This document shows, one piece after another, positions 24,178 through 37,600 of a stretch of DNA of 64,000 bases. Position 1 is the first letter of the stretch. Each line of letters opens with the position of its first letter. Below the pieces are notes generated by a model. It searched no databases, was not told the DNA's origin, and saw nothing but the letters and a program-made list of their open reading frames with translations. The stretch lies in NCBI RefSeq assembly GCF_048128805.1, contig NC_136003.1, positions 19,922,840 through 19,986,839 of the forward strand, read 5' to 3'. The DNA comes from Centroberyx gerrardi (Eukaryota; Chordata; Actinopteri; Beryciformes; Berycidae). Position numbers and translations under genes: made by a program.

Positions 24178-24518
24178 CAGTGATTCTCAACCTTTTTCAC
24201 ATCAAGGACCCTAATTCAGTCCACATTAGAGCCATGGACCCCCATTTGATGAGATTGTGTCTCTCGGGCCCAAATCTGAGAATATTTTTATTGTTAGATA
24301 TGATTTTGTCAAGAATTCCATGACTATCTGTATTGTTGGTAGAGAGTGAACAGTGAAACTATGATCAAAAACAGTCATTCTTCCACATTCTCTAATTGTG
24401 TAAACTTCTTTTAAATTAAATAATGGTGAAGTTTAACAATTCATCATTTTGCTGGGGACCCCCTGGAACCCCCTCAAGGACCCCTGGTGGTCCCCGGACC
24501 CCACGTTGAGAACCACTG
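24178..24518. mobile_element. Non-autonomous hAT-type DNA transposon (MITE) with 8-bp target duplication
   Basis: The left end CAGTGATTCTCAAC and the right end GTTGAGAACCACTG are terminal inverted repeats (13 of 14 positions). This CAGTG-TTCTCAAC terminus is typical of hAT/Charlie-like elements. The 8 bases flanking each end are GATTAAAC (24170-24177) and GATTAGAC (24519-24526), a target duplication with one mismatch, as expected for hAT. The 341-bp body has no transposase frame. It has repeated GGACCCC blocks near the right end. Confidence 0.88.
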
Positions 24519-24678
24519 GATTAGACTACACTCAGTGATAGTTATAGTCAAGGGCAGGCATCTTGGCAGGATCCAGAAAGGTTTAGGCTAACCTTAAGCG
24601 GGACTGAAGTGTCAGATCACTGATAAATTGTGTTTCACCAAGCAGCCAACAGCTGACAGTCGCCCAAACTGTCCACTG

Positions 24679-24693
24679 GTGTGTGTTTGTGTT

Positions 24694-24741
<48 letters not shown>
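24679..24741. repeat. (TG)n microsatellite
   Basis: Imperfect TGTGTT units run into a long uninterrupted TG tract. Confidence 0.95.
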
Positions 24742-25303
24742 GGGGAGGGGGATTCCTGGGCAGCGACAGTGAAAGCCCCTGGCCTGTAAATAGTGATCTC
24801 TTTCTGCCTCCTGTCCTCGCGTCACACTAGGGCTTTTATTATGTCGCCATCTGCATGAAGTTTTACTTGGAATTTATTTTCAAATTGGAGTTCAACTTCA
24901 GTTTAGTGTCAGACGGGGTTTCCTGAAATATTTAGTTTTAGTTCTTATTTTATAAAGTTTCAGTTTCAGTTTTAGCATTTTGACTTTAACGAGAATGTGT
25001 TTTTATTCATGTGTCCCATGTTAACAAAAGAAGTTGGAGAATTATCTTAGGAGTTTCATAGTATGTATCAATGTAATATTAGTCAATGTGGCTTTTACTC
25101 TTTTCTATGTAGTTCTCTCCCGTACTTCCATATTTTGACCACAGGACTAAAAGTAATAGATTTTTTTTAATTCACATATTTTTGGAGGCACTGATTGTAT
25201 TTTTAGTTTTATTTTTTTCTTACCCTCCAGTTTTTATATTATATATGTGTTTTCATGCTTAGTATTAGACTCAGTTTAAGTTTTAGTAAACTGTAATAAC
25301 CTT

Positions 25304-25329
25304 ACACACTCACACACACACACACACAC
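25304..25329. repeat. (CA)n microsatellite
   Basis: A short CA tract. Confidence 0.85.
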
Positions 25330-26289
25330 GCACCTGCTGACACTCATTTTGGCTCCATCTTCGACAGCTGAGTGTCTCATGACACTCAGGGGAGGAACAG
25401 GAGAATCCAGCAGGTACAATATGTTGGACACAATTCAAGCTTTTTCCATCCCCCGAGCCTGCTGAAAGACAATATGTATATTTATTCACTGTGGGTGTAT
25501 CTGCTCACGGAAGCAGCAGCAAAAAGGCGTTCAACACATAGTTTCACATGCAATCATTTATGCTTGTTGCATCATTATTACCTCCACTTGTCCATCTGTA
25601 TACTGTTGGCTTATTGCATTATTTTGATCATCAGTTATTTTAAAGAAAAGAGGAGGAAGAAATCTCTGTGTTTTGCCTTTCCATGCAAATACATGTGTGT
25701 GTCTTTGTCTGAGGCGGTCCATTCTGATCATCCTCCATAGTCTTTAGGGCAGAATGACAGGGGACCTTTTACACAGTAGGTACTGTCTTGCAGTCACATA
25801 GCTGTATCTCTATCAGTCACACGTCACCTATTCAAGCCCCTCCCCTTTATCCTCTGGGCCCCGGATCCTCTGACCTTGACTGACCACCAGTAGAGCCAGA
25901 GCCAGGAAACAAAAGTGATACCTATTTTATGGTCATTCTTGGCTCTTCACCAGTGGCACCTTGTGCTGACAGGACTTGGCTCCGTCTCTTACCGCACTTT
26001 GTTGCCTATAATGGAGGTGGGTGAGCTGGTGAGCCTCCCTCAACCCTGAATATAAATCCATCTTGCATGGTGCCTGCCTCCATCGTAAACAGGCCCCCCT
26101 GGCAATGTGGAGTCGCCTGCAGAAACATTTGAAACATGAGGGACAAGTTGCTTTCACTGAGTTGAAAACAGTTGTGCATTTACACTATGGAAGATGTATC
26201 TATTGGACAGTGTTGATGCTAATTATTTATTGTGACATTTTTTCCCTCTCTGTCTGTCCATCTGTCTGTTTGTCTACCCATCCCCCCTT

Positions 26290-26335
<46 letters not shown>

Positions 26336-26336
26336 C
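26290..26336. repeat. Compound (CT)n(CA)n microsatellite
   Basis: A CT tract of about 12 repeats passes directly into about 10 CA repeats. Confidence 0.95.
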
Positions 26337-26379
26337 CACCCTGCTGCCCTCCGTTTCTTTCCTCTCTTTCACTTTTGAT

Positions 26380-26530
26380 TGTCTATTGTCTATTGTCTAC
26401 GTCTTTGTTGCTTGTATTGTTGTTCGGTCTGTTTTTAAATACGCTGCTGTGGTCTTGACCAAGTCTCCCCTGTAAGAGAGATTCTTGATCTCAATGAGAC
26501 AAACCTGGAACAAATAAAACAAAATAAAAA
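26380..26530 (+). mobile_element. LINE 3' tail remnant
   Basis: The block TTGACCAAGTCTCCCCTGTA, then AGAGATTCTTGATCTCAATG, then AGACAAACCTGGAACAAATA with an A-rich end resembles a common tail of fish LINEs (L2-like) that ends in a TAAATAAA-type run. Only the tail is present. The family name is from memory. Confidence 0.5.
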
Positions 26531-26889
26531 GTCAAACTAGAGGGAAATCTGAATAGAAAGGCCGTCTGTCGGAAACATGGGTGATTTCAAGGATGGAGGA
26601 TTAGAAGGACAGGGAGTATTTGTAATTGAGAGGGATGGGGTTGTTTATGGGGACAGCTGAGAAGGGAGGGATACATTTGAAGTGTGTCCAGCCCTTCAGT
26701 GATAAAGGTTACCGCCAAACTAGTCTTGCTACCCAGCCAATATGTTCATACGCTCAGTACCACCACTGTCTGTCAGTGCATGGCTTTTATGTTTTCCTCT
26801 AAACCTTGAGGCCAAAATGTGTTGGTTTTAACATAAAGTAGATGTTTTATTAGATATGCTTAGTCTACTGTCACACAGACCATGCATAT

Positions 26890-27185
26890 TCCATTTTTAA
26901 ACCTTTATTTCTCCAGGGAAAATTGACTGAGCACACATGCTCTTTTCCAACAATCCTCTGCTTCATATTCATACAGTAACACACATTCACACCTGGGAGC
27001 CCCAGTGGAGCATTTAGATGCCTTGCTAAAGGGCACCTTGATGATCATTTTTGAGGGAGGGGAGAGAGTCACTCATTCACTTTTCCCCACCCACGTATCC
27101 CCAGCCGACCTCGGGATTCAAAATAGCAACCTTCTGGCCTCAAGCCTGCCTCTGTAACCTCTACCGCCACCGCCGGCTCCAGGTT
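26890..27185 (-). mobile_element. tRNA-derived SINE, minus strand
   Basis: Read on the minus strand from about 27185, the sequence has a tRNA-like head: GGCGGTGGCGGTAGAGG (box A-like), then GGTTGC, then GAATCCCGAGG (a split box B with a few inserted bases). A body follows with the reverse complement of GGGCACCTTGATG, found in many fish SINE-type repeats. The 3' end reads CCCTGGAGAAATAAAGG. No protein is coded. It is diverged and probably inactive. The exact family is not assigned. Confidence 0.6.
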
Positions 27186-27409
27186 CAAGGAATCGTGATG
27201 CTCGCTCCATGTTGTGCACATGCTCGTTGTGAATGAAGCTGACATCTTTCCACTGAATGTGTGGCACGTCAGCACCCTTAGGACAAAGTAGCTTCTGCAC
27301 CTGGAAGGAGTGCCAAGGAAGGCCTACTGGGCCAGCCAGGGTTACTATAGCGATATCTGGGCAACCAGCAACGTCAGCTCCAGTTTGGAATTCTCTGAAG
27401 GCTAAAAGG

Positions 27410-27466
27410 AGAGAGAGGGAGAGAGAGGAGAGAGAGAGAGAGGGAGAGAGAGAGAGAGAGAGAGAA
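27410..27466. repeat. (GA)n purine microsatellite
   Basis: Imperfect GA/GGGA tract; all purine on the plus strand. Confidence 0.95.
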
Positions 27467-28045
27467 ACTGGAATTCAAACTCTTGTTGTTTGTTCTGTGT
27501 CCAAAGATAGCATTGTGTTAGCCATGTTGGAGTATGGATCATAATCATATGCCATGTTAACACTATTTTTAGGGCTCATATTGGCAGGCAATCAGGAAGT
27601 ACAGAGTTGAGCGTGCCGCTGCCCTGACCAAATCTTTGCTACTCAAAATGTCAACATGCTACAGTATATCCCTGTTGTTGTTTTGTTTTCCCTTGCTAAA
27701 ATGCAGGTTGCCGCTTATGTCACCTCCACTCCACTAAAGTTTATTTCTGTTTGCATAGTTGTTATACTGTATGTGGATTGGAGACACATTGCATTTACAC
27801 TTTACTGTTAATGTGGCCAAATGCTTCTCTGACCGGCTGGTTTGGGCGATTAGATCTTCAATGTGTCTTGAGTGCATTTAAACCTGGATTCTATATGTTT
27901 TTGCTCTATCTGAGTACAGGTAGATCACCTTGGATGCATGCAGAACGTGTAGAACGGGGGTCTAAGTTACAGATTCTTGTCTAGACACAAGGCAGCCGTC
28001 TCACACTGTTCCTCTTGATCATGGAGGAGTTCGAGCAGGAGTTAC

Positions 28046-28049
<4 letters not shown>

Positions 28050-28096
<47 letters not shown>
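28050..28096. repeat. (CA)n microsatellite
   Basis: An uninterrupted CA tract of over 20 repeats. Confidence 0.97.
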
Positions 28097-28098
<2 letters not shown>

Positions 28099-28746
28099 GA
28101 AACACACAGAAACTCACAGAGCGCAAGGCATAGCAAATGTGATCATCCTCCCCACTTTAGATTTAATTCACACAGAACAAGATTAGAGGATCCAATCAGT
28201 GGTGACATTGAGCCTGGCACCCGGTGGAACGGGACACCAGGGAGGCCTAATCGTCTCCTCTGCTCTGCTCTGCTGCGGCAGGCCAATCGAATCCCCTTCA
28301 GACGCAGCAGATGGTTGATATCACCTTCTCCATTTTCTAGGTGAGATTATCTCCCCGACTTCAGACCTCACTGGTGGATGTTTACTGTGACAGTGGCCTT
28401 TCTGCCATCCTGCCGTCGGGGTGCTGATGCTGGGTTTCCCATGGTGTCAAGCTACCTGGGGAGAGGGGCGAGGGGCGAGGGGTTGGGGACCCAAGTGATA
28501 CTGGGGCGGGTAAATAGGGGCCATCTTTTCCGGGGAGGAAGGATGTGGGTTGAAGCTTTGCCTAGGTGTGGTGCAGCCAACACCACACTCTATAACTGTA
28601 CGCGACAAAACCAGAGGACGAAATTGCTAGTTGGAAAATTTACATTTGAAGATTTTCATCTTGATGCACAGAAAAGTAAAGATGCTGGTTGCGCTCAGAT
28701 GAAGGTCAATTGTAATGCAGGTGCAAAAATCAAAGTATTATAAACT

Positions 28747-29115
28747 AAAAAAATGGGAAAATAATTCTGCACACTGCAAATAAAAGGCTTGTGGGCAACT
28801 TTGCTATAGTCTCTGTACCTTCTGTGTATGGATAAAATTGACTTGTTCTGATTGGCTATTCAAACACTTGTACCAAGATGGAAAGTGTGAATACAGCTGC
28901 AACTAATTGTCTCATCTATCTGTGAACTTTTATAAAGTGGCTATTGTGTGGTGCCTCTTGTCAGAGCACTGATGAAAGCATGTAGCTGAAACATTTTTTC
29001 ACTTGGCACCTTTAAGTTGGGCACTTATGCAATAAAAATTTGTTTTTCTGAGTTTAAGGAACTTTTCTGTCAAGCGTTTTATTTGCAGTGTGCAGAATTA
29101 GTTTGCCATTTTTTT
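28747..29115. mobile_element. 369-bp element with ~45-bp terminal inverted repeats
   Basis: The first 45 bases (28747-28791) match the reverse complement of the last 45 (29071-29115) with about three mismatches. The shared core is TAATTCTGCACACTGCAAAT. The interior has no protein frame but carries GCACTGATGAAAGCATGTAG and CTGAAAC, a motif I associate with dispersed fish repeats. No convincing target duplication is seen. Superfamily unknown. Confidence 0.8.
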
Positions 29116-30727
29116 TTAATTTTCATCTTAAAATGAGATATTAACCATTTGAAAAAGCTACCCTTAACTTAAATTAATCCTTTTATTTTCCATGTGATGA
29201 GCAAGTAGAAATTGTTTGTGATCACAATAATTTGGCATTTTGTAATAATTTGGCATTTAATAAGCAAACAACTGTTCAATTTTAAAAATGAGAAGAGCGA
29301 TTCCTTCATTCTTCTCAGAGTGTTATTCCTCTCAACAAGAAGATTAGTCCTTACGTCACAACGCAATTTTCTCTCCTGTCCTGCCTGAGATTACAGAGTT
29401 GGCTTATGCTGGGTTTAAGCAGGGCCACCATAAGGAAAACAATGCAGCAGGAGATGACATGTGATTGTTGATTACAAACTCCTTGGGGGGAAGAGAAAGA
29501 GAGACAGAGGGCCAAGGTTGACCCTGATGATGGGTAATTTCCTCCAGGGACACTAATCAAACTGAGAAATTGTCAAATAGAGTGGTTTACGTCACACATT
29601 TATGATCGACCTCATCAGGTTGGAGGCAATCTGATGGCCCTCCAATATACAGCTGCGGAATCAGTGCTTATAACAACAAAAACAGCCAAGCAAATCAAGT
29701 ATAATATACAACACTGAAATATGTTTATGCACCTACAACATACACACATACCGTATATCTGTCCTGGCATGGAATCAAAATAAAAACCTGTTCTCCAGTG
29801 TGATCTAATTAAAGCGGCGTACAAGGAACTCAAGTGTAATGGAACCCATCTCCACTCTAGCAGAGCGCTGAAAACAGGGCAAGTTTTCCGTGTCCAATGC
29901 GAGGAATGGGTAACAGGAGAGGAGCGGCCCGCCACTTAAGGAAGCCCTCGCAGCAGAGAGAGGGCTTAGTGTTTCACCGCGGCTCAGGTAATCAATGTTG
30001 TCTTCCGATCTCTTGACTTTCCTGTTCCCCTACAACACAAGGCAAGCAGCCCGAGGACCTGGCCATTAAAAGTCAAGCTGCTGATATCAAGACAGGAAGA
30101 AGCGCACAGATGACGGTGTGATAAAGATGGTGACCAGGCAACAATTCTGAAATATAATCATGGACTGGTGACCTGTAGTATGCATGAGTGCATTTGTGTG
30201 TGTGTATGTGTGTGTGCATGTGTGCATGCCTGAATGCATGAGTGTCCTGCCCTGTGTTGCGCCAACTTGAAAGATTACTTTGAAAAGGAGAGGCAGCACA
30301 TACAGCATCATCCCTTTCCCAGAAGCCAGGATTATTTGTGTCATTTAAATATTGGCAGACTTGGAAGTAATCTGGTCAAAAGTCAGATGCTTTGCCAGGT
30401 CTATTTCTGGAACAATACGTCATCCCATTCAAGGGAGACGATTACTTTCCATCCCTAATAAAAAAAAAAAAAAGAAAAGTGAATGGGACATGTTGTGGAA
30501 TATGGACACTAATCACTCCCCAGTGGACCCTGTGAGGCCCCAGGAGCAAGGCTGGCTGGCTGGCTCTGGTCCTGCAAGTGAATCATATGATTGGAAAGAA
30601 AGACCTTCCACTTTTCCAGCGTGGAACTTAATCCTTCAACATATACTGTACCTCCGTCACTGTGACACTCTATAGCCTCCAGAGAAACACTTCCTTTTAA
30701 TTCTTGCAGTCCCGCTCTCTCTATTGC

Positions 30728-30761
30728 TGTCTGTCTGTCTGTCTGTCTATCTGTCTGTCTC

Positions 30762-30817
<56 letters not shown>
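30728..30817. repeat. (CTGT)n tetranucleotide microsatellite
   Basis: About 22 CTGT units with a few interruptions. Confidence 0.97.
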
Positions 30818-30818
<1 letters not shown>

Positions 30819-31555
30819 GGTGAAAAGGTAAGTCAACAGTGGCCACATGAAAAGACGTGTTCTTCAGTGGGACAGAAAGTTAGCAGTAGGACCAGACTGG
30901 GTTTCATCAGATTCAGAAGACTGGAAGAGGTTTATATATAATATTTAGTCTCTGCGGGTCTGGGTCTTTTTTGGTCCCGGTTGTTTGGCATCAACAGGCA
31001 CAGACTTGCAGCGAAGCAGCCTTGATGAGCAGCATCTCTCTACACTCTCCATCACTGGGGACCGGCGGATGTTTCCATTAGAACAGCTGGGCTCTAAATG
31101 CACGGCCTCTCCTTCAGGAAAACAGACAGGGTTAGGGGGCCACCGCTCTTTGCCTCTCCGGTCCTCTGCTGCCAGCTCCGCTCCCCACTGTGAGAAACCA
31201 GGAGGCATGTGATGGCAACAAGGAAAACACTCAGTTGCTGACCTCACTCATCAGTGTCAACAGTAACAGGTGTGCAGAGGCTGGAGAAATACTGTTTAGA
31301 GTTAATGTAATCTGCCATGGAGAAGGATCCTTTCATTTGAATGTGAAGTAGGCTAACTGCAAGCAAATGAATGACAGCGGATCTAAACTTGGAGGATTAC
31401 AGTATAATCAGTGGTTCATTTGTCTGTTTGCAGATGCAGCAGAGGTGGTGAAGTCCTGACCCAAAGATCTGGGTCCCTAAGGTGTCCCTCTCGGCCTCAA
31501 AGTAAACATTTTGGTTTCACTAACTATGGTTTGATCCCCTTTGACCCAGTTGTTT

Positions 31556-31561
31556 GGTTGT

Positions 31562-31606
<45 letters not shown>
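31556..31606. repeat. (TG)n microsatellite
   Basis: About 25 TG units with one early interruption (GTATG). Open frames across it encode Val-Cys repeats and are not genes. Confidence 0.97.
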
Positions 31607-31608
<2 letters not shown>

Positions 31609-32784
31609 GGCCGTGGCACAGCCCTGCCCCAGGTACTCCAAGCTTCTGTGCATTCATTCATGTTGTTCCAGAACATTCCAGCGGTTTGCGTTGTGGCTTG
31701 AGTGGTGTGAGCGGTCTATCTGCGCATTTCCCCGGCTGTCTACCACAACAAAACTGGTAGATCAATAGACGCTGGTCAGTAATGCTGGAGGTAATCAATG
31801 GAAACACGGAAACACATTTATGTAATCAGGCGAATGGAAGATGTGAGGTCGAAAAAAATCCTTTTCTACCTCTTTAGGCCAAATATGTCTGGCTAAACAC
31901 TAAACCTAAAATAGGTGTGAATCGAATTCCACTGTGTGGTCAACAAACTAATACAGGATAACTGATTTGGCCTGGCTAAATTTTCATTGATGAGGATATT
32001 TGACCAGGTTTGGGTGGTGAGGGCGCTGCCTTCAGCTGTGATTAGAGGAGGGAGGGTGCCTTGCCTTGCAGCAGCTGTCCCACTCGCTGACATCGGCCCG
32101 CAGCTCTTCTCCTCCAGCAACGAATGCAGAGATATTACATTTCACCTTCTTTGGCTGTCCCACATTTTAAAATAGACCAAAATGTTCCAAATCATGCAGT
32201 AAACAACACATGCCATCCTTGTTTACCCTGCAGTGTCACATGAATGTTTCTCTTACACTTTAATCCTTGATGGCAATAATGATCGTTACTGGCCATTACC
32301 GATCCCTAATGGGACCTATTACTCTTCCATACTGTATATAGAGCCTGAAGCCTCTGTATTTCCTATGTGGGTATCCATGAAGAGTCACCACATGACTGAG
32401 ACATACCTAATTTCAGGAGGGTTTCATGTTCTTCCATTGCCGTGCTGAGTTACAAAGGCTAACCAGTGCAGAACGCTGCCACTCACACCTGTGTTTGGGA
32501 CTGGGTTCATTTGACTGAAACCATAAAGTGACCAGTTTAAAATGGCGCAATAAAAGCATGAAGACCTAAAATAAAAAAGAAATACTAATCAGACCAAGGT
32601 CATGCAGTCTCCCCGTCTACATCGTTCATCCCGTCCCTACAACAACAACATCTGTGTCAGGATGGAATAGATACAGCAGCTCTCGCCTTTGCCAGTGTGA
32701 TGAAATATGCTGTCATCTAGTTTTATGAGAGTCTGTTGCTTTGATCACAAATATTTGCTTTTATATGGTGACATGCCTGCCCGC

Positions 32785-32801
32785 TCACACACACATGCGG
32801 G

Positions 32802-32843
<42 letters not shown>

Positions 32844-32867
32844 GACAGACACACACACAGACACGCA
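32785..32867. repeat. (CA)n/(CAGA)n microsatellite
   Basis: A CA tract followed by three CAGA units and more CA. Confidence 0.95.
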
Positions 32868-33540
32868 CCCATTTCATTGTGGACAGTAATGAAACAGCAT
32901 AGGGGCAGGTCTCCTCTTGGGCTTTGCCTTGGCATTGTGATTTGTGATGGATGGCTGCCACCAGTGTCTCAGGGTGTAATTACGACGTACTTTAGTCCTG
33001 GCTCAACTATCAAATCCACTAATCTATCCAGGCTATCACCTTCAACACCCATACTGGAAGATGGAACGCCCAGAGAGGGATTGTTTCAACACAAATAAAT
33101 GAAGCTGAGCCGCTGTATTGGATTATAAGGGTGTAATACTAGAGTATTTCCAATGATTTAAGCAGGCTACCTCCAACTCTGTTTACAAAAGGCATTTATA
33201 GTCTGGGGCTATCAATTTGAAGCACTCACGTTCTCTCATGCTACTAAGGTTAAGGAATCTGTCTGAAGTAGGCGCTACCCATGAAGCCCTTTACTGCTTC
33301 TATTCAATGCTTAATACAGCTTTGCCATTATATTCGATACCCTATGCTGTGCTTTTGTATTTGAAGCCCTGTGCATGCTATCTCATATCAGTAATCCGTA
33401 TTACCAACTGGGTTAATAAGCCTGAGAAGCTTGAAAAACTGCAGTAGCCCTTCCCAAGCCATTGGCACTTTTTATCCCCAAAGATCTTACTAAAATGTAA
33501 TTATGTAATTGCCTCATCCTGTACAAGTCCCTCTGAGACA

Positions 33541-33557
33541 TTTTTTTTTTTTTTTTT
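33541..33557. repeat. Poly-T tract
   Basis: A run of 17 T followed by CATTCATTCAT. It may mark the A-tail of a minus-strand retroelement, but no body could be identified. Confidence 0.7.
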
Positions 33558-34603
33558 CATTCATTCATAGAACAGAATCTGCTTTGTGGCCCAATCCTTT
33601 GATTCCAGTGAGCACAGCACTTCCCCCAAGGCTTTTGATAGAAGGGATGAAGCTGACATGCAACATTGCATAAGTACACTTTAAGTTACAGTATGATTAG
33701 CAGTTAATTAAATTCCTAAACATTTTGATAGCATTGTAGTAAAAAGTGCCCGTATTCAAACCCATTCAGTATTCAGTAGAAACTTCCCGATGAGGATTAG
33801 TAAAGTTTCATTTTATTTTTTACCTTTACTTTTAGACATTTACAGTTAGAGTTAACTTTACCTTCTTTGATATTAGCCTTGTTGCTGTGAATATAAAGGG
33901 ATAATCTCCTCTCCTCGGGCTATCAGATTATTTGCAAAGATAATACCAAAATGGGTAAACAGTTAATTTATGGTAATTTTCCAGTAATTCTGGAACCACA
34001 GGCATAAAATCTTAGTCATTTTTTTTTTCAAAAGTAACCAACTAGTTGAGTGTTTTTATAGAGCTACCCTTTTACTTTAGAGTAGTTTTTAGAGAAGTAG
34101 GCCTAATCTTACTCCAACTTGAGTAAAACATTTCATTCTTTTCATTTTTGAAACTGACACACTTGCAAAGCGAAGACAGGGACAGATAATGTAGCTCTGA
34201 ATAGGGTTTTGATGTTTAAGACACCTTCTCTTGTCTAGGTCAGTGTCTGTCAATCACCCTGTGTATCCGGCAGTGCAGTATGTAGGCTACATGCTTGTGT
34301 GTGTCTGTGTCAACACCCATTACCTCTCCCACCTCCCCTCTAAGACCTTGATTCAAGGTGCAATAGGAGCCATCTACGGGTTACATAAGGCTATGCAGCG
34401 GCAGCCCAGGGCCTGGTCTGATCTTGAGGGGTTCTTTTACCCTCCTCAGACAGGAGACCCCGTTCTAACCCCCATCCCCGGATATCCTGTTATGTTTGGC
34501 TGTTTATTCCAGCGAGGTGGTGGTACAGTCATCTGAGACGGGACGCTTGTAGGTCTGCCATCTAAGGGCACTCGGATGGCCAAGCATTCCTTGGCAAGGG
34601 ATA

Positions 34604-34626
34604 GAGAGAGAGAGAGAGAGAGAGGG
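34604..34626. repeat. (GA)n microsatellite
   Basis: A short GA tract. Confidence 0.9.
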
Positions 34627-37600
34627 GATACAGAGAAAGAGTCGGGGGAAGGGGATGATCCCCTCAGTTCCCCTTATGCACAAGTCCCATTTTGTCCATG
34701 CAGAAACCACAATGTGTAATTATTATAATTGGCACTTCACAGTCCTCGATAGGATGTTTGTATGGAACGTTTTGTCTGTGTGTGTCTCTCTAATGACTTG
34801 CTCTGTGGTGCGCAAAACACTGACCATCAGATGTCCATAGCCAGGTCAGGGGATCGTGGGAGCTGGCAAAAGATTAAGGAAATAATTCCAAAATGGAGTG
34901 CACATACTTACCATGCCTTGTCTGGCACTCCTCGGTCCATCTTTAGGTCCCTGGAGGCAACAGCAGAAAGAGTTCTCAAACTCAACTCTAGTGTCTTTAT
35001 TTCATCATGTAAAAATAGGCATGCATCTAATCACTGCTGTGGCAAGTGATTTCAGTACTCGCTGTTTGTTACGTGAGTTCTGCCTGAGTAAACAGCAGAA
35101 GCTCCTGAGCAGACAGGAAGACACTCTCTGGCTCTGAACACGAGGACAGGGCCAGGAATCTGCTTGACTGGCTACTTACTAATTAATAAATCATGGGAAA
35201 GATGCTAAGATGGTTAGAAGTCTGCGATGATAACCAGCCGCTGTATCTTCTCTCTGACCCTTATGCACCTGTTTCAGATTGTAAGCAGACTGAAAACAGC
35301 TGTCCTGCTGGTCGTCCTTTGCACCCTTGGGATACATTTTGGTGAACTTGCAGTTTAAGTTGTGAAAATTATATTGTTTACTGTTTCTGACCCGATAGGG
35401 ATAAGTAAGCACTCAGAAGATGAAACACATAATGAATCTATGAATCAATCAATCAATTGTTCTTTCTGGAAATGTGTCTTGTACAATAATCAGGAAGGTG
35501 TATTAGTGCAAAAGTGTATATTCCACAGCCAGGATATAGCAAGTCCAACAGTTGACATTAACTATGCTAACACAACTGGAAAGCACACATTACTGAGTCT
35601 TCTATAATCTTGCGGAAGGAGATGGAGCGCTAGAGTTGTGGGAATAAAATTACTGGTTCTGGCTGTTCTGTAGAGAGGGTACAGATGAGGTTTTAATGGT
35701 TGTTGAGTGGTTGAGATGTGGCTCATATCGTCCCAAAGGTTTTGCATTGCACTGGATTTGAACGTTGATAAAATGTTGTGAGGTTTAGTCCCTGAGATTC
35801 TTCTATCTATATTGACTTTTTTTATTTTTGTGATTTTTTTTTGTGTGGGCTGAACCAGGTGAGAAATCAACAGGGCACATTTTTAGATTAGGATTCGTAC
35901 AGCAGATGCAGTTTCTGTTTGCTCTTGTTTCATGTGTTGATGTTCCAGGTGAGCTGAGGGTTTGGGTCAGTGTGTTCCTTGGTGGCTGTCAATGGTGATT
36001 TTGGACTGGCAGTGGTGGATCCATAAAAAAGAAAAAATATTATATACTTTCCTACTTTTCTGCATCTAATGGCAAACTGGTGAATGTAGAAGTGCTTAAC
36101 TGTTGCCACCCAAGAGCTTTTGATTTTCAATGGTCAACAGGCACTTTAAACATTCATGTCTAAAGGAAGTCATACTATGACTTGAAGAGAACAGAAATAA
36201 ACACACAATTTCACCTATTACACTCAAATTCATGAATTCTTAGCCCTGTAATGCCATGTGATTGTGTCTGAAAGTGGGTTAAATGTGTTGACTAGTGTCT
36301 GGCCCTAGAAACATTAGGTTGTTATTGTGAACTGGAGCCACAGATTACCCAGCCACTCATCCTCACTGCTGCCCCGGTGGGGCCCTAAAACGCCCATTTC
36401 CAGTTCAGACAGGTTGCGATTCTCTTCTGCATCGCAGTCTCCTCTCAATTGAGCGGAGATAGTAATTCAACTAGACGTTGGCCATTTTCCTCATACAACA
36501 ATCTTTTTTAGCGGCATTATGTAAGTTCTCATCAGAGGCCTTCTTTCCTAAAAAGAGTGTCTTTGGTTTGGCTCGCAATCCACTCCTCTGCACAACTCTG
36601 GGCCACTGCCTGCAGTCTCCTGGCATTGAGTTTCCTCATCCTGGCATGAAGACATTGGCCTTTGACAGACACACTCAGAGTGGAGTGGTCTGGATCCCGC
36701 TGCTCAAGTGAGCTTTTGTTAACCTCTGTTAACATTCACAGCGAAAAAGCACTCAGAAAGAGCCATGTAATGGACTAATGTTTCTATTCACAACTCTAAG
36801 AATCAGAGGTTTGCCAAAAAGAGTGCATTCACTTCTGTGTCTGCTTACATAAAGATGTTTACTCAGATTGACACTGTAATATTGCTGGCAACAGGCGCAG
36901 GTGTTATCAGAAACAAATAAGGAAATAACAGTAATTGGATTTGAAAATTGCCTGCAATGGAAACTGTTAGACCTTTACCCCTTGTGGATCAAGATTGGCA
37001 GCACATTTCTTGTTAAATTAGAGGTGATGGGAGTATTTGAGATCAAGCTTATAGCTGCTCTTGGTATAGGGTATGTATCTACATAGGGTGTGGGTATAAG
37101 TTACCATATGACTGTATGCACACGCTGGGGCCAGGTGTACCATTTCCATCTCTTGTTTCAATTCCACTTTCATTACATTACAGCGCTTTACAGTATCACA
37201 TGTAATAGGATGGAAAACATGGTCGTGCTGACAGGTGTCTGAGGAGACGGGCGAGGGAGTGAGACACTACTGCTGGTAGAAACCCTGAGACTTTATTTCC
37301 TTTTATCAGCTGGATCGGTCAGCTCCAGTATCTTTCATCTCGATTAGAGCGTGTGGTTTCAGGAAGGAGAATCTTAAGTGGAAACTGTTAGTGACGAGGG
37401 AGTAGGAATCAAGAGCTTGACCGAGGAGCGGCCTGAAGGGCAATTTGGACCACATACAGACAGATGCATGTATCAAGACTTCATTAAATGTCAGAGCTGC
37501 ACTGTACATCTTCTATGCATCTGTACATTATTATAGGAACTACTTGTCAATTCTTAAACCTGCAGCTATCATCCTTTCTGCAACATTTTTGTCCAACCTT

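Noticed and set aside
26063-26458. 131-codon plus-strand frame with Ser/Leu/His-Thr repeats
   Set aside because: It runs through a (CT)n(CA)n microsatellite and has no other support.
30728-30817. CRISPR-like or other spaced repeat array
   Set aside because: A simple CTGT microsatellite without spacers. None of the simple-repeat tracts has repeat-spacer structure.
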